Assembly: GCA_039707465.1 (NCBI GenBank)
Contig: CM077644.1
Span: forward strand, 83,379,875 to 83,443,874
Length of the DNA: 64,000 nucleotides
Direction of reading: 5' to 3'
From: Rhabdophis nuchalis
Taxonomy: Eukaryota > Chordata > Lepidosauria > Squamata > Natricidae
The position numbers were made by a program, and so were the translations under genes. Below the pieces are notes generated by a model. That model had not been told where the DNA came from, did not search any database, and saw only the letters and a program-made list of their open reading frames with translations. Positions 50,856 to 62,790 of the stretch are shown here, piece after piece (position 1 is the first letter of the stretch; each line of letters opens with the position of its first letter).

Positions 50856-51168
50856 ATTATAAACCTCCAAAAATATCAATATATATCTTGTATCACTCAA
50901 TGGGATTGGGTGAGGATTAAAACTTGCAAAGTAGGACATTAACAGCCTAATTGTTAGAGACCCACACACCCACTTCATGTTCTGTTATTCCTTTCTGGGA
51001 GGAGGTTCCGAAGTACTTCTAGCAGGACTACCAGATTCTGTAACAGCTTTGCTCCCTATGCCATCCATCTGGTAAAGTCACAAGATTTATTTTTCTTGCC
51101 ATGTACATGTATACATCTGAACTAGACTGTATTGTTTCTCTGTGTGATATAATATATATGGGTATGTG

Positions 51169-51452
51169 CAGGGGTGGGATTCAGCTGGTTTGAACCGGTT
51201 TAGGTAAACCGGTAGCTCCGATGATCAGCTGGGAGGAAATTGGTTCGCTCCAACGATCAGGTGGGTCTGCCTGCCCCTGCACTTTACTTATCTATATCCT
51301 CTCAACTGATTTGTGCAGCAGTGCAGATTGCCATGCCTCAGCTGTGTTACTTCCCAGTAACAACATCGAAGATAAGTTTGGTTAAAACTGCACATGCGCA
51401 CACAGCATGCAATCACCGAACTGGTTGTTAAACAGGCAGGATCCCACCACTG
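51169..51452. mobile_element. hAT non-autonomous element with perfect 8-bp TSD
   Basis: CAGGGGTGGGATTCAGCTGG to GGATCCCACCACTG; TSD GGTATGTG at 51161-51168 and 51453-51460. Same family as 50610, 314 bp apart. Confidence 0.9.
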
Positions 51453-51721
51453 GGTATGTGGGTATGTCCACGTTTATTTATTTATTTAGTCATGTTTATG
51501 TAGAGTCTATTGGAGGTGATGACCCTTTGAGAGCTGTATGCAATGAAATTTTAATGTATGCTGATTAGTGCACATTGAAAGTGGCAATAAAGTTACTCCA
51601 AGTTCAAAGGTCAGACAAATCAATTTTGCGGGGAGTTGTGTGAAATGGACGACAAGCAAAAAGGTTACTTGCTTGAGCTGAGCACTGGACCCCATTTTTC
51701 ACATCCCTGAAATCATCTGAC

Positions 51722-53095
51722 ACGGCATTGGTCACGTTGGTGGATGATCTCTGGGAGGCACGGGATAGAGGGTGCTCCTCTATCCTGGTCCTATTAGACC
51801 TCTCAGCAGCTTTTGATACCATCGACCATGATATCCTATTGCACCGATTGGTGGGGTTGGGGGTGGGAGGCACCGTGTTACGGTGGTTCTCGTCCTACCT
51901 CTCTGGTTGGTCGCAATTTGTGTTGGCAGGAGGGCAGAGGTCGACCTCGAGACCCGTCATATGCGGGGTTCCTCAGGGGTCGGTCCTCTTGCCTCTCCTG
52001 TTCAAAACCTATATGAAGCCGCTGGGTGAGATCATCCGCGGTTTTGGAGTAGAATACCATCTGTACGCTGATGACACTCAGCTGTACATATCTACCTCAA
52101 ACCACCCCAACGATGCTGCCGAGGTGATGTCCCGGTGTCTGGAGGCCATACGGGTCTGGATGGGAAGTAACAAACTCAAGCTCAACCCTTCCAAGACGGA
52201 GTGGCTGTGGTTTCCAGCGCCCCGGTTTAGCCAGGTAAGTCCAACACTGGCCATTGGGGGCGAATTATTGGCTCCCATGGAGAGGGCGCGCAATTTGGGT
52301 GTCCTCCTGGTCTCCTGGCTGTCCATGGAGGATCATGTGACAGCCGTGGCCAGGAGGGCATTTTACCAGGTACGCCTGGTTCGCCAGTTGTGCCCCTTAC
52401 TAGACCGGGATGCCCTTCGCACAGTCACTCAAGCACTGGTCACATCCCGTCTGGACTACTGTAATGCTCTCTACATGGGGCTCCCCTTGAGGTGCCCCCG
52501 AAGGTTACAGCTAGTTCAGAATGCGGCCATGCGGGTGATTATGGGAACCTCAAGGCGTTCCCATATAACACCTGCCCTGCGCGAGCTGCACTGGCTGCCT
52601 GTGGCCTTCCGGGTGCGCTTCAAGGTGTTGATCACTATCTTTAAAGCGCTCCATGGCTCGGGGCCTAGTTACATGCGAAACTGTCTCCTGCCTCATACAT
52701 CCCTTCAACCGATCCGCTCCCATAGAGATGGTCTTCTCCGGGTGCCGTCGGCCGGGCAATGCCGGTTGGTGACGCCCAGGGGAAGGGCCTTCTCTGTGGC
52801 ATCTCCATACCATCTCGGACCTCCGCCTTTTCTGCCAGCATTTAAAAACGCACCTGTTTCAGCAAGCCGGCTTAGGGTAATCCACCCGATAAATGACTGA
52901 GGGTTAGTTGCACAAATTTTTAATTAGAGGGTTTTTTAAACAATATTTTTAGCGCAGGAGTATTAAGTTTAATAGGGTTTTAGGATATACAATATTGTAT
53001 ATTGTGTTTTTAAATTCCTGTGCGCCGCCCTGGGTCCCATAGGAGATACGTAGGTGCGGGATATAAATTTAATAAAATCTAAAATCTAAATCTAA
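51722..53095 (+). mobile_element. CR1/L3 LINE, 5'-truncated inside RT
   Basis: Frame 51728-52900 (390 codons) starts at VTLVDDLWEARDRGCSSIL and runs through LDLSAAFDTIDHDILLHRL, YADDTQLYIS and LRELHWLPVAFRVRFKVL without a stop. The C-terminus is altered by a short deletion near 52800 (LWNDLPP motif lost). 3' UTR ends GTGCGCCGCCCTGGGTCCC and AAATCTAAA repeats. A relatively young copy that cannot move by itself. Confidence 0.9.
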
Positions 53096-53829
53096 AATTA
53101 TTTGCTTCTTATCTATTCAGGTCCTTGATTTTTTTAACAATAATTCTGAGGAAAGAGCTGGTTTTTCTTGTGTGCCCATGATCACAAGATTTGAAACTTT
53201 GAGACTGTTGATGTGCTTATAGAAATCATGGGTCTTCGCCAAGTTACATCTCAGAGAAGCCTATAGACTCAAGAGAGTCATGAATATTCAACTGTCTTTC
53301 CAATCTGATATGAAAACATTGAATATATGGCCATCTTATTTTTTCTTTCAAGTTTATAATGATTGATTAGGAAGAACTGGACACACACATTGTAGCCATC
53401 CAACAAGTGGACCAGGAGCTTCACTAACATAACTTGCCCTTCAGTTTGCCTATATTTGAGCGATCACATTTCCATAGTTGGGAACCTAGGTCTGAATAAA
53501 GTTACTTTTGGGGGGGGGCACTTCTAAGTGATTTAAGTGTTTTTCTCTGTTTTAAAATTTGTTCCTATTCACATGTTTTAGCAAAATAGGCATTCCTGAT
53601 GGATGACAGTACACAACTACTTTCATTCATCCTCTTTGAGGGTTTTTTAAACATACATAGTCACAGATCTTTCTTCAGAGTTCAAATTCTGCTGAGAATT
53701 GAAATTATGGATTGTTACACTCTAGGTAACTAGGTACAATACATAAACTTTAAGAACCATCTAAGCTCCATTGTTTAGGAACATTGCATAATGGGCTAAG
53801 TAGAGTCTATCTATTTCTAGAGTTATATA
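53096..53829. other. Spacer between two CR1 copies, nothing recognised
   Basis: About 0.7 kb AT-rich sequence with a G-run at 53512-53518. Confidence 0.5.
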
Positions 53830-55182
53830 TTGTATCTCTCGGCGGCTTTCGATACCATCGACCATGGTATCCTATTGCATCGGCTGGAGGGGTTGGGGGT
53901 GAGGGGCACTGTTTTACGGTGGTTCTCCTCCTACCTCTACGGCCGATCGCAATTTGTGTTGGCAGGAGGGCAGAGGTCGACCTCAAGACCCCTCACTTGT
54001 GGGGTGCCTCAGGGGTTGGTCCTCTCGCTGCTCTTGTTCAACGCATACATGAAGCCGCTGGGTGAGATCATCCGTGGTTTTGGGGTAGAGTACCACATCT
54101 ACGCTGATGACACGCAGCTGTACTTTTCTACCCCAAACCACCCCAACGATGCCGTTGAAGTGATGTCCCGATGTCTGGAAGCCGTACGGATCTGGATGGG
54201 AAGCAACAGACTCAAACTCAACCCGTCCAAGACCGAGTGGCTGTGGTTTCCGGTGTCCCGGTACAACCAGCTGATTCCATCACTGGCCATAGGGGGCGAA
54301 CATCTGGCCCCCGTGGATCGGGCACGCAACCTAGGTGTCCTCGTGGATACCCGGCTGTCTATGCAAGATCACGTGACAGCCGTGGCAAGGGGGGCTTTCC
54401 ACCAGGTATGCCTGGTGCGGCAGTTGCGTTCCTTATTGGACTGGGACGCCCTTCGCACAGTCACTCACGCTCTTGTGACATCCCGGCTAGACTACTGTAA
54501 TGCTCTCTACATGGGGCTCCCCTTGGGGTGCACCCGAAGACTGCAGCTGGTCCAGAATGCGGCCGCGCGGGCGATCTTGGGAACGTCTAGATATTCCCAT
54601 GTAACACCGCTCCTGCGCGAGCTGCACTGGTTGCCTGTGGTCTTTCGGGTGCACTTCAAGGTGTTGATCACCATCTTTAAAGCGCTCCATGGCACGGGAC
54701 CAACATACCTGCGAGACCGCATCCTACCTCATACATCCCTGCAGCCGATTCGCTCCCACAGAGAGGGACTTCTCCGGGTGCCGTCCACCAGGCAATGCCA
54801 GCAGGCGACGCCCAGGGGAAGGGCCTTCTCTGTGGTGGGCCCAACCCTCTGGAACGACCTACCCCCAACCTCAGAACAAACACGGACCTCCGCACCTTCC
54901 GCCAGAAATTAAAGACACTCCTGTTCCATCAGGCCGGTTTGGCCTAAGTTATTTACCTAGCCTTCAGTCTGTATTATAAATTGTTTTTAATTAGGTTTTT
55001 AATGGATTATGTTTTAACTTTTTAAATTTTAGCACAGGGATAACCTATTTAATTCGATATTAATTATTTATATTTTATATTGTTTGTTTTAACTTCCTGT
55101 GCACCGCCCCGGGTCCCTTCGGGGAGAAGGTGCGGTTATATAAATTTGACTAATAAATAAATAAATAAATAAATAAATAGTA
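53830..55182 (+). mobile_element. CR1/L3 LINE, 5'-truncated inside RT
   Basis: Frame 53830-54912 (360 codons) begins at LSAAFDTIDHGILLHRLEG and includes GVPQGLVLS, YADDTQLYFS, LDYCNALYMGLPLG and GPTLWNDLPP. 3' UTR ends GTGCACCGCCCCGGGTCCC and (AAAT)n to 55182. Near-intact RT core but no endonuclease. Confidence 0.9.
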
Positions 55183-55997
55183 TGTAGCCCAACGTTTCAT
55201 AAGTTCTCAGAACATGAAGATAACCAGACGTTATAAAGAAAAATCAGGAAAAACAAACTGACAAAAGCCAGGAAAAAGTAAACAAAACAATGCAAAGAAA
55301 AATTAAAAAGTGAGATTAAAAAAAACCCCTAACAGGCCTCACCCTCAACCATTACTACTGATATCTGATAGGACATTTATTTATTAAGAAAGTTTATATA
55401 AGAAACATCCACCAAATGAATTAGAGGGATACCTTATCTCCCATTAAAAAATGGACAGAGAGATAGGTAGATGAGTTTAATTTGAAAAAGTTTTAGAGTT
55501 GTAATTTCATTTTCTGACTTTATCAACTGGAATTTGTGGAAGTTCTAGCTGCAAAGTTTCCATAACTTTTCTCTCACTTCTCTCCTGCTGATGATTCTGC
55601 TTATCTATACATGACAGTTGGATTAAATGTATAACTTCAAGATAACCCACATAGATTTACTACACTATTAACCCAGATACTAGCAGCTGTTCATGAGACC
55701 AGGAGACATGTGTAGCATCAGCACTGCAAGCCAGTTGTGATGATTAAATTCTTCCTCTGCTCCACAGCCTCAACTAGATATAAGAAGGTTAAAGAAGTAG
55801 ATTTGCTGCATGAGTTAAGAAAACATGCGTATGAAGTTTTCATATAACAGGATCCTAGAATGCTACACTATATTTGTCAGATAAAAAATTAAATCCTGCA
55901 CCCTTTTCTCTCCCCTTTTCAATTCGTATTTGTCAAGTATTTTGTCAACAGTATTTTTTCAAGCTACCCAGAATCTTCTGGAATGGGGCAGCTTACA
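55183..55997. other. Intergenic, no gene seen
   Basis: No exon or named repeat. Confidence 0.5.
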
Positions 55998-56000
55998 AAT

Positions 56001-56090
56001 CCTTCCTTCCTTCCTTCCTTCCTTCCTTCCTTCCTTCCTTCCTTCCTTCCTTCCTTCCTTCCTTCCTTCCTTCCTTCCTTCCTTCCTTCA
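56001..56090 (+). repeat. (CTTC)n microsatellite
   Basis: About 22 tandem CTTC units; open frames of poly-(PSFL) across it are artefacts. Confidence 0.93.
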
Positions 56091-57477
56091 TCTTCCAGTC
56101 ATTTTTTTTAGTTTGTAGGTTTCTGCCTATCTCTTATTTATAAAATGTCTTTTTTCTATTGTGAGATTCCTGCCTCATTACCTAAATCCCTTTCACACAA
56201 TCTAAAAAACCATGGATGAGCAAATTTACCGGGAGATAACTGATAATAATATATATATGTGTAATTTATTATATTTCTATTGGGCGTCATGCTTTCTTCT
56301 ATATTTTTCCAACATACATGCCTGAGAAAATAAAAATCTGCTATGTAGTTTCATTATGTCTATTTCTATTTTTGACTATTATCTATGTTTATCAGAACAT
56401 TGAATAAAAGCCTTGATTAGGAACTAGACATAATGAAGGACAGTGAACCTTAATTTAAACTCAAGTAAGATGGGATTTGGAAGATAAAGATAGTTATCTA
56501 GTCTACAACTATATTTATAGAAATATGAATGAATTGATCCTTCATTTACACAAGCTTCTTTAAATCAACAATACATAATTCTGTTCTTTTATCTATGAAC
56601 CACCCAAAATACCCTGATAGATTTTTGAATAGATACAAAGTTAAGTCTAAAATACAAATTCCCTATAAATTTTAATAGATATTATGGCATGATTTCCATG
56701 TTAATGGTGCTTAAATGGTTAATAGTTGATTGTTGGAAATTTAAAATATGTAGTAGTTACTTTTGAGTCAATATAACTTGCATCTTCATTTCCTATTTTC
56801 TATCAACATCTTTGCCAAGTGACAAAAGTAAATTATTTGAATGGAATGCAAAAGAACTAAGCAAAGGAAGCAATTGTTCTGGTCACCCTGAAAGAACAAA
56901 TAATTCTGACAGATAGATGGTGAACAGGTCAAACTTTGATAAGGTGGTCTGATGAAAGTTTGCTTAAAAGCAGCTTAAAAAAAAAATTCAGGGTGACCCA
57001 CCATTTTTCACAAGTTTAAAGAGAGAGCAATCACTGACTTCATTCACAGACTTAATTTCTGGTTTCTTCTGTACCGATGACATTTTGTTGAAAAACTATT
57101 TAATAATAGAGAGTGGGTGGACAGAATTTTGTTTGTCTTTCTAGCACAAATTGTATGTGCTCACATTGTAGGTGGCAGTGACCACTGGCTGACTTTCCCA
57201 TCCCAGCACCCTTCCTTCAGGTTGCTGTTTAATTATCTTGGTCTGCCTTAACATCCTATTATGATAGCAACTATCATTTATAAAATAATAATGGTATTAG
57301 GAATTCCATATGCCACCCTATGATACAGTGACAGCCATGTGGTTTGGAAAAAAATTGTTGAATCCTCTGTTTTCTAAGACTCTGTGCCTGCAACCCCTTC
57401 CAACTCTTCTTTAAAGCATTTAAGAGAGCAAAGACTCCATTAGAATATTCTATATGATCAAATTTAGATATTGTATT
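56091..57477. other. Intergenic, no gene seen
   Basis: AT-rich; no coding or repeat signature recognised. Confidence 0.5.
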
Positions 57478-57840
57478 GGGAAATAACAGAGTTGGAAGGT
57501 ATCTTGGATGTTTTCTAGTTCAACTCCTACTCAGGCAGAAAATCTTATACCATTTCAGACAAATGGTTGTCCAATCTCTTCTTAAAAACTTCCAGTGTTG
57601 GAGCATTCTTAACTTCTAGAGACAGGTTGTTCCTGTTCCACTGATTAATTGTTCTAACTATCAGAAAATTGCTCCCTAGTTCTACGTTGCATCTCTCCTT
57701 GATGTCAGACCTGGAAGCCATCTTTTACACTGGGCCTTCAGGCCTGCCACATTTTCTGCTGTAGGAAAACGTGAAAACATTACTTGGAACCCTGACACTT
57801 GATTAGTTTCAACCCATTGCTTCTTTTCAATGAGGTTCTG
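57478..57840 (-). mobile_element. Canonical CR1 3' end, minus strand, split by an LTR-like insert
   Basis: AACAGAGTTGGAAGGTATCT, ATACCATTTCAGACAAATGG and CACTGATTAATTGTTCTAAC, then after the insert TTGATTAGTTTCAACCCATT. Removing 57703-57797 and one TSD copy restores the CR1 sequence. Confidence 0.8.
57703..57797. mobile_element. 95-bp LTR-like insert with 5-bp TSD
   Basis: Begins TGTCAGACCTGG and ends GGAACCCTGACA (TG...CA, inverted TGTCAG/CTGACA ends). CTTGA is duplicated at 57698-57702 and 57798-57802. The size is too short for a normal LTR; it may be an internally deleted solo LTR. Confidence 0.7.
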
Positions 57841-57845
57841 TTTTG

Positions 57846-57982
57846 CAGGGGTGTCAAACTCATGTCACCACAGCAGCATCATGTGACATATTGGGACTTC
57901 CCCCCCTTTGCTAAACTGGGCATGGGCTTGGCCAGCGTGTGATACTTCTGGTCCATGGGCTGGGAGTTTGACAACCCTTCTG
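57846..57982. mobile_element. hAT-like short element (GTGTCAAACT family)
   Basis: CAGGGGTGTCAAACTCATGT to GGGAGTTTGACAACCCTTCTG; no clean TSD. Internal TAAACTGGGCATGGGCTTGG. Confidence 0.65.
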
Positions 57983-57987
57983 TAGAG

Positions 57988-58117
57988 CAAAGGTTCCCAA
58001 TTTTGGCAAATTTAAGACATGTGGACTTTAACATGTCTGTTAAGGAATATCTGAAGAGTGCTAGGAAATTCTGGGAGTTGAAGTCCACATGTCTTAAAGT
58101 TGCCAAGATTGGGAATT
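57988..58117. mobile_element. Palindromic MITE related to the 42497 element
   Basis: AAAGGTTCCCAATTTTGGCA pairs with TGCCAAGATTGGGAATTCCT, and the arms contain AAGACATGTGGACTT and its complement. Diverged arms; TSD not evident. Confidence 0.6.
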
Positions 58118-58177
58118 CCTCCAACTCCCTTGAAAACTTTTTCACTTAAGTAGAATTATCCAAGCTTTTATGGTTAC

Positions 58178-58546
58178 TGTCAGGCCTGCTTCTTCGTTGA
58201 CTCAGGAAAGACCACACTTAGACATTATTTTGAAATGAATAAGGCTCCTTTTACTAAGTAACAATAGCGTACAGACCAAGTAAAGCTGAGAGTGAATAGT
58301 TTAGGCGCGAACAGAAAGTATTAAGCTTAAGCCCATCCCAATCCCCAAACCCCCCCCTTTGCATTGTCCAATATGCTTCCATCTCCAACATCAGGTGGGC
58401 AGGTCTTCACCATCCTGGAATGCAGGGCCGTTAACCAAGAGATAACACCAACGATCAACATTGTCCACCAGCAGAGCACACTCATCCCAACGCCCCCCAC
58501 CCACCCCGTTTCCATGGCAGCGAAGCAGGAACTAGCGAGACTGACA
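58178..58546 (-). repeat. 3' LTR of the gypsy element
   Basis: 369 bp, TGTCAGGCCTGC to CGAGACTGACA on the plus strand; identical to the other LTR except for AAA+8C against AA+12C near 58348-58358. Confidence 0.95.
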
Positions 58547-58562
58547 TCCGGACCTCCTCCAG
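58547..58562 (-). other. Probable polypurine tract
   Basis: On the minus strand TGGAGGAGGTCCGGA immediately precedes the 3' LTR; it is purine-rich and in the right place for plus-strand priming. Confidence 0.5.
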
Positions 58563-58662
58563 GAACAGCGGGAAATTCGGGACAGCAAGTGGAACACGAA
58601 AGGCTACACCTGTAAGACAAGGAAGGACAGACAAAACAACAGATAGGAGAAGGGAAAAAAAA

Positions 58663-61600
58663 TCAAGGTTTGTGCGGATATTTGGCATAAAACTGGCGTA
58701 CCAGTTTAGGAGCTTTGAGGTGCTCTTTATCCACCCATTCGTTGTGAGAAGGGGGAAAATCTTTCCACATGACCAGGAACTGAGTCTTATTTCTGCGGAT
58801 TCTGGAGTCCAAAATATCACGGACTTCATAATGCTGGTGACCATTCACCATGGTAGGCGCAGGTGTATCAGGCAACGGTTTGCGGAGATGTGAGGTACGA
58901 GCAGGTTTCAGCAAGTGAACATGGAATACAGGATATAATCGCCGGTAGGTCTTTGGGAGATCCAAACGGACTGACACAGAGCTGATAATCTTGGTTATTG
59001 TGAAAGGACCAACAAATTTGGGACCCAGCTTCCTGCACTTCTGGGGGCTATCTAAATTTTTGGTAGACACATAAACTTGATCACCAACTTTGTAGGAGGG
59101 GGGGACTGCCCGTTTCCTGTCAGCGTACAATTTGTGCGAATCATGGGCATCGTTCAAAGTTTCCCGGAGAACTGGCCAGACAGAAGATAGTCTAGAGGAC
59201 CATTCGGCTAACGAGGGGACCGTCGGTGAGTCATGAGGCAGTTCGGGGATTGGTACAAAGTCTTGCCCGTAGATGATTTTAAAGGGGGTCATATTCGTAC
59301 TGGAGTGAACAGAGTTATTATACGCCACTTCGGCATGTATGAGAAGATCAGCCCAATCATCTTGTTGAAAATTAATAAAGCAACGTAAGTACTGTTCTAG
59401 AACGGAATTAACCCTTTCACAGGAGCCATTCGTCTGAGGGTGGTAGGCGGAGCTTAAGCTCTGGGCGGAGCCAATCAGTCTCAAAAACTCTTTCCAAAAT
59501 AGAGAAGTAAATTGGGATCCCCTATCAGAGATGATGCGTTGCGGGACGCCATGAAAGCGATAGATATGAGAAACGAACAATCGAGCCAGAGATTTGGAAG
59601 AAGGAATCTTTGTACAGGGAACAAAATGAACTTGTTTGGAAAAAATATCGGTAACGACCCAGATAACGGTATAGCCCTGACTGGGGGGAAGGTCAACTAT
59701 AAAGTCCATTGAAATTTCCTTCCAAGGTCTCTCCGGCGTAGCTACGGACTGGAGAAGACCTTGTGGCTTCCCCGGCGCACGTTTGGAAGCCGCACATATG
59801 GGGCAACTGGCAATATATGATTCAACATCTTTCTTCAATGAGGGCCACCAGAACTGTCTTTTGACAAGATGTACAGTCTTAACGAAACCGAAATGCCCAG
59901 CCAAACGTGAGTCGTGTGCGCGTTGCAAGACAAAAGGACGCAATGTAGCAGGTACATAGATCTTTGAGCCAATCCAGGGAAGATCGTCTCTAATAGTACA
60001 ATCACCAGAATGTGCTGAATACCAGTCATCAGTAAGTAGTTCGTCCTTAATACGAGTAATCAGATCTGTAGGTGGAGTAGTTTGGACTGTAGCATGACCC
60101 TTTGTAGATACTGGTGAAGCTGGTAAAGTGAGTGGCATGATGGGTTGTACTATAGTGAGTTTGGAAACATCATATTGTGGCAATCTGGAAAGCGCATCAG
60201 CCATGAAATTTTTGCCCCCTGGAATATATTTAAGGTTGAAATTGAAACGATGGAAATAGTGAGCCCAGCGAAGTTGCCTTGGGGACAATTTCCGAGAGGA
60301 GGTAAGAGCTTCCAAGTTTTTATGGTCCGTCCAAACTTCGAAAGGATGGGGAGCGCCCTCAAGAAAATGACGCCAAGTCATGAGAGCCCACCGAACAGCA
60401 AAAGCCTCTTTTTCCCAAATCGCCCAACCACGTTCGGACGTAGTGAGTTTCCGAGAGGTGTAGGCACAGGGTTGCAATTGGCCATGTTGGTTGAGTTGTA
60501 ATAGGACCGCTCCCACAGCGACATCACTGGCATCCGCTTGAATTACAAACGGGGAATTTACATCGGGGTGTTTAAGAACAGGTTCAGCCGCAAACAAACG
60601 TTTAAGCTTCTCGAAAGCGGCTTGACATTCCATGGTCCATTTAAGTGGGGATCCTGGATGAGGCTTGCCTTCTCCTTTCGTTTTTAGAAGGTTTGTAATG
60701 GGTAAGGCAATGTCAGCGAATGACGGAATAAATTGGCGGTAAAAGTTTGCAAATCCCAAAAAACTCTGTAGTTGTTTACGAGTACGGGGAGGGGCCCACT
60801 CCGTCACTGCCCTGACTTTAGCAGGATCCATTTCAATTCCCTCAGAAGAGATACGGTAGCCCAAATAGTCAATTTTTTCCTGGTGAAACTCACACTTAGA
60901 GAGTTTGGCATAAAGTTCAGCGGAACGCAGTTTGTTTAATATGGAGCGCACCAGTTTAATGTGCTCGTCATGTGTTTGTGAGTAAACCATTATGTCATCA
61001 ATATAAACAATAACTCCCTTGTAAAGGTGCTCGTGGAGAACCTCATTTATCAGTTGCATAAATACCGAAGGGGCACCTTGAAGACCGAAAGGGAGGACTT
61101 TAAATTGAAAACATCCTAGCGGGCAGTTAAAAGCTGTTTTCCATTCGTCCCCCTCTTTGATTCTGACCCTGTAATAGGCCTCACGTAAGTCCAGTTTAGT
61201 AAAAATCTTACCAGTAGCCAGGTGAGCAAGCATGTCCTTCATGAGCGGAAGGGGGTAAATATTGTGTTCACAAATGGTGTTTAGATAGGAGTAGTCTTGT
61301 ATTAATCTTAGGGTACCATCTTTTTTCTCCCTAAACATAACTGGTGCAGCTACACGCGGCCTAGCTGGTTCAATGAAACCCCTTTGAAGGTTTTTATCGA
61401 TGAATTTACGTAATTCCTCCATCTCCCGTGGGGTCATGGAGTACATGCGAGGTTTGGGTAATTGAACCCCAGGGAGGAAATCAATTGAACAATCAGTAGC
61501 TCTATGAGGAGGGAGGGAATCACAAGATCTTTCACTGAAAGCATCCTTTAGGTCCCAATATTCTTTGGGAATTTTCTCTTCGCCTGGTATGACTTCAGGT

Positions 61601-62790
61601 GATGGAAAATCCAACAAAGGGGCAGCAGATTCAATTAGGGGAGGTGGGTGATTTGGAGGTGGGTGATCAGTTTCTGATGGTAGAGAGGTATGTTCAGGTA
61701 AGGATAAAGGTATGCGTACCCAACCTTCCTTCCAGTTTATCAGAGGATTCCATTTACGAAGCCAATTGACCCCCAAAATTACAGCATTATCGGCAATGGC
61801 AGTTACAATAAAGTTGATGGTCTCAGTATGGCCCGTGCCTATAGAAACGTGAATTGGTTCGGTGATAAAAGATGCTGGGGTTCCCCCAGCTACAGAACCA
61901 TCCATTTGGCAAAAGGCTATGGGAGTTTTCAGGGTCTTAAGGTGAAAACCCATCGAAGACACGATGTCTTGGCTTATGAGACATTTTGAGCAGCCAGAAT
62001 CAATGAGAGCCTGCACATTGCATGTACGTCCAGTAGATGGCGCTAAAAGCTTTAAATTAATATAAAGGGGCCCGGAGCGATGACTCACCAGATTGTCGTC
62101 AGAAGAGTTTGAAGACGCCTCCCAGTCATCAGGGTGAGCGGTGGGCTGGTCAGCAGAGAGGTTGATGGGCTCCACCCCACTCATGGCCGGTTTAGTGCGC
62201 GCGGTTGGCGTCTTAGGATGCTTCCGGTCCGAAGAGGAAGGTGGGCGTGGAGGTGGTCTTGATCTGCATTTGTCGGCCCAGTGCCCCTCCTTTCCACAGC
62301 GATAACAGCTGCCTGCGCGAGGCTGGGTTGTTCTCCCCTCCCCCCTTTGCAAGCGCACATCCTTCGCAGGGGGGTGAGATTTGGGGCTATCTTCCTGTGG
62401 TTTTTTCTCCAAACGGACTGGATCCTGCAAGTGGGCTTGATCCAATTCAACATCCGAAGCTAGATCTATCCATTCATTTAAAGTCTCGGGGCGAAATCTG
62501 TTCACACATGTTTGATAAATGTCTTTATTTAGCCCTTCAACATAAATGTCCATTAGAGCTTGTTCACTATACCCAACCATAAACACTGATAATTCCTGAA
62601 AAATCCGCGTGTAAGCCTGAACAGACATGCCCCCCTGCTGTAAGGTTTTCAGTTTCATCTTTGCTTTCCTTTCAACACGGGGGTCTTCAAAACGCCTTCT
62701 AAGAGCATTCATGAAACGATCGAAATCCCTCAGTGCGGGTGAACGGCAATTATGCAATGAAACCAGCCACTTAGAAGCTCGATCTTCCAA
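58663..62790 (-). pseudogene. Gag C-terminus and Pol of the gypsy chromovirus (1375 codons open)
   Basis: Uninterrupted frame. Residue numbers count from 62790, which is a TTG and not a real start. Capsid C-terminal half 1-115; CCHC knuckle 162-175 (CYRCGKEGHWADKC); aspartic protease around D264-S-G; RT with D534 in TKLDLREAYY and YIDD at 596-599; RNase H D753, E795, D822; integrase zinc finger with H966, C996, C999; integrase catalytic D1048, D1089 and E1125 (D-35-E spacing); GPF motif near 1258-1263; chromodomain 1321-1370 with YEVRDILDSR and WKDFPPSHNEWV. All catalytic residues are present. The frame lacks its own start because gag is disrupted upstream (TAA about 4 codons before the first residue). 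Confidence 0.93.

Noticed and set aside
51728..54912. Two long reverse transcriptase frames as possible host genes
   Set aside because: They are CR1 ORF2 C-terminal parts with CR1 3' UTRs and tails, truncated at the 5' end, with no host exon structure.
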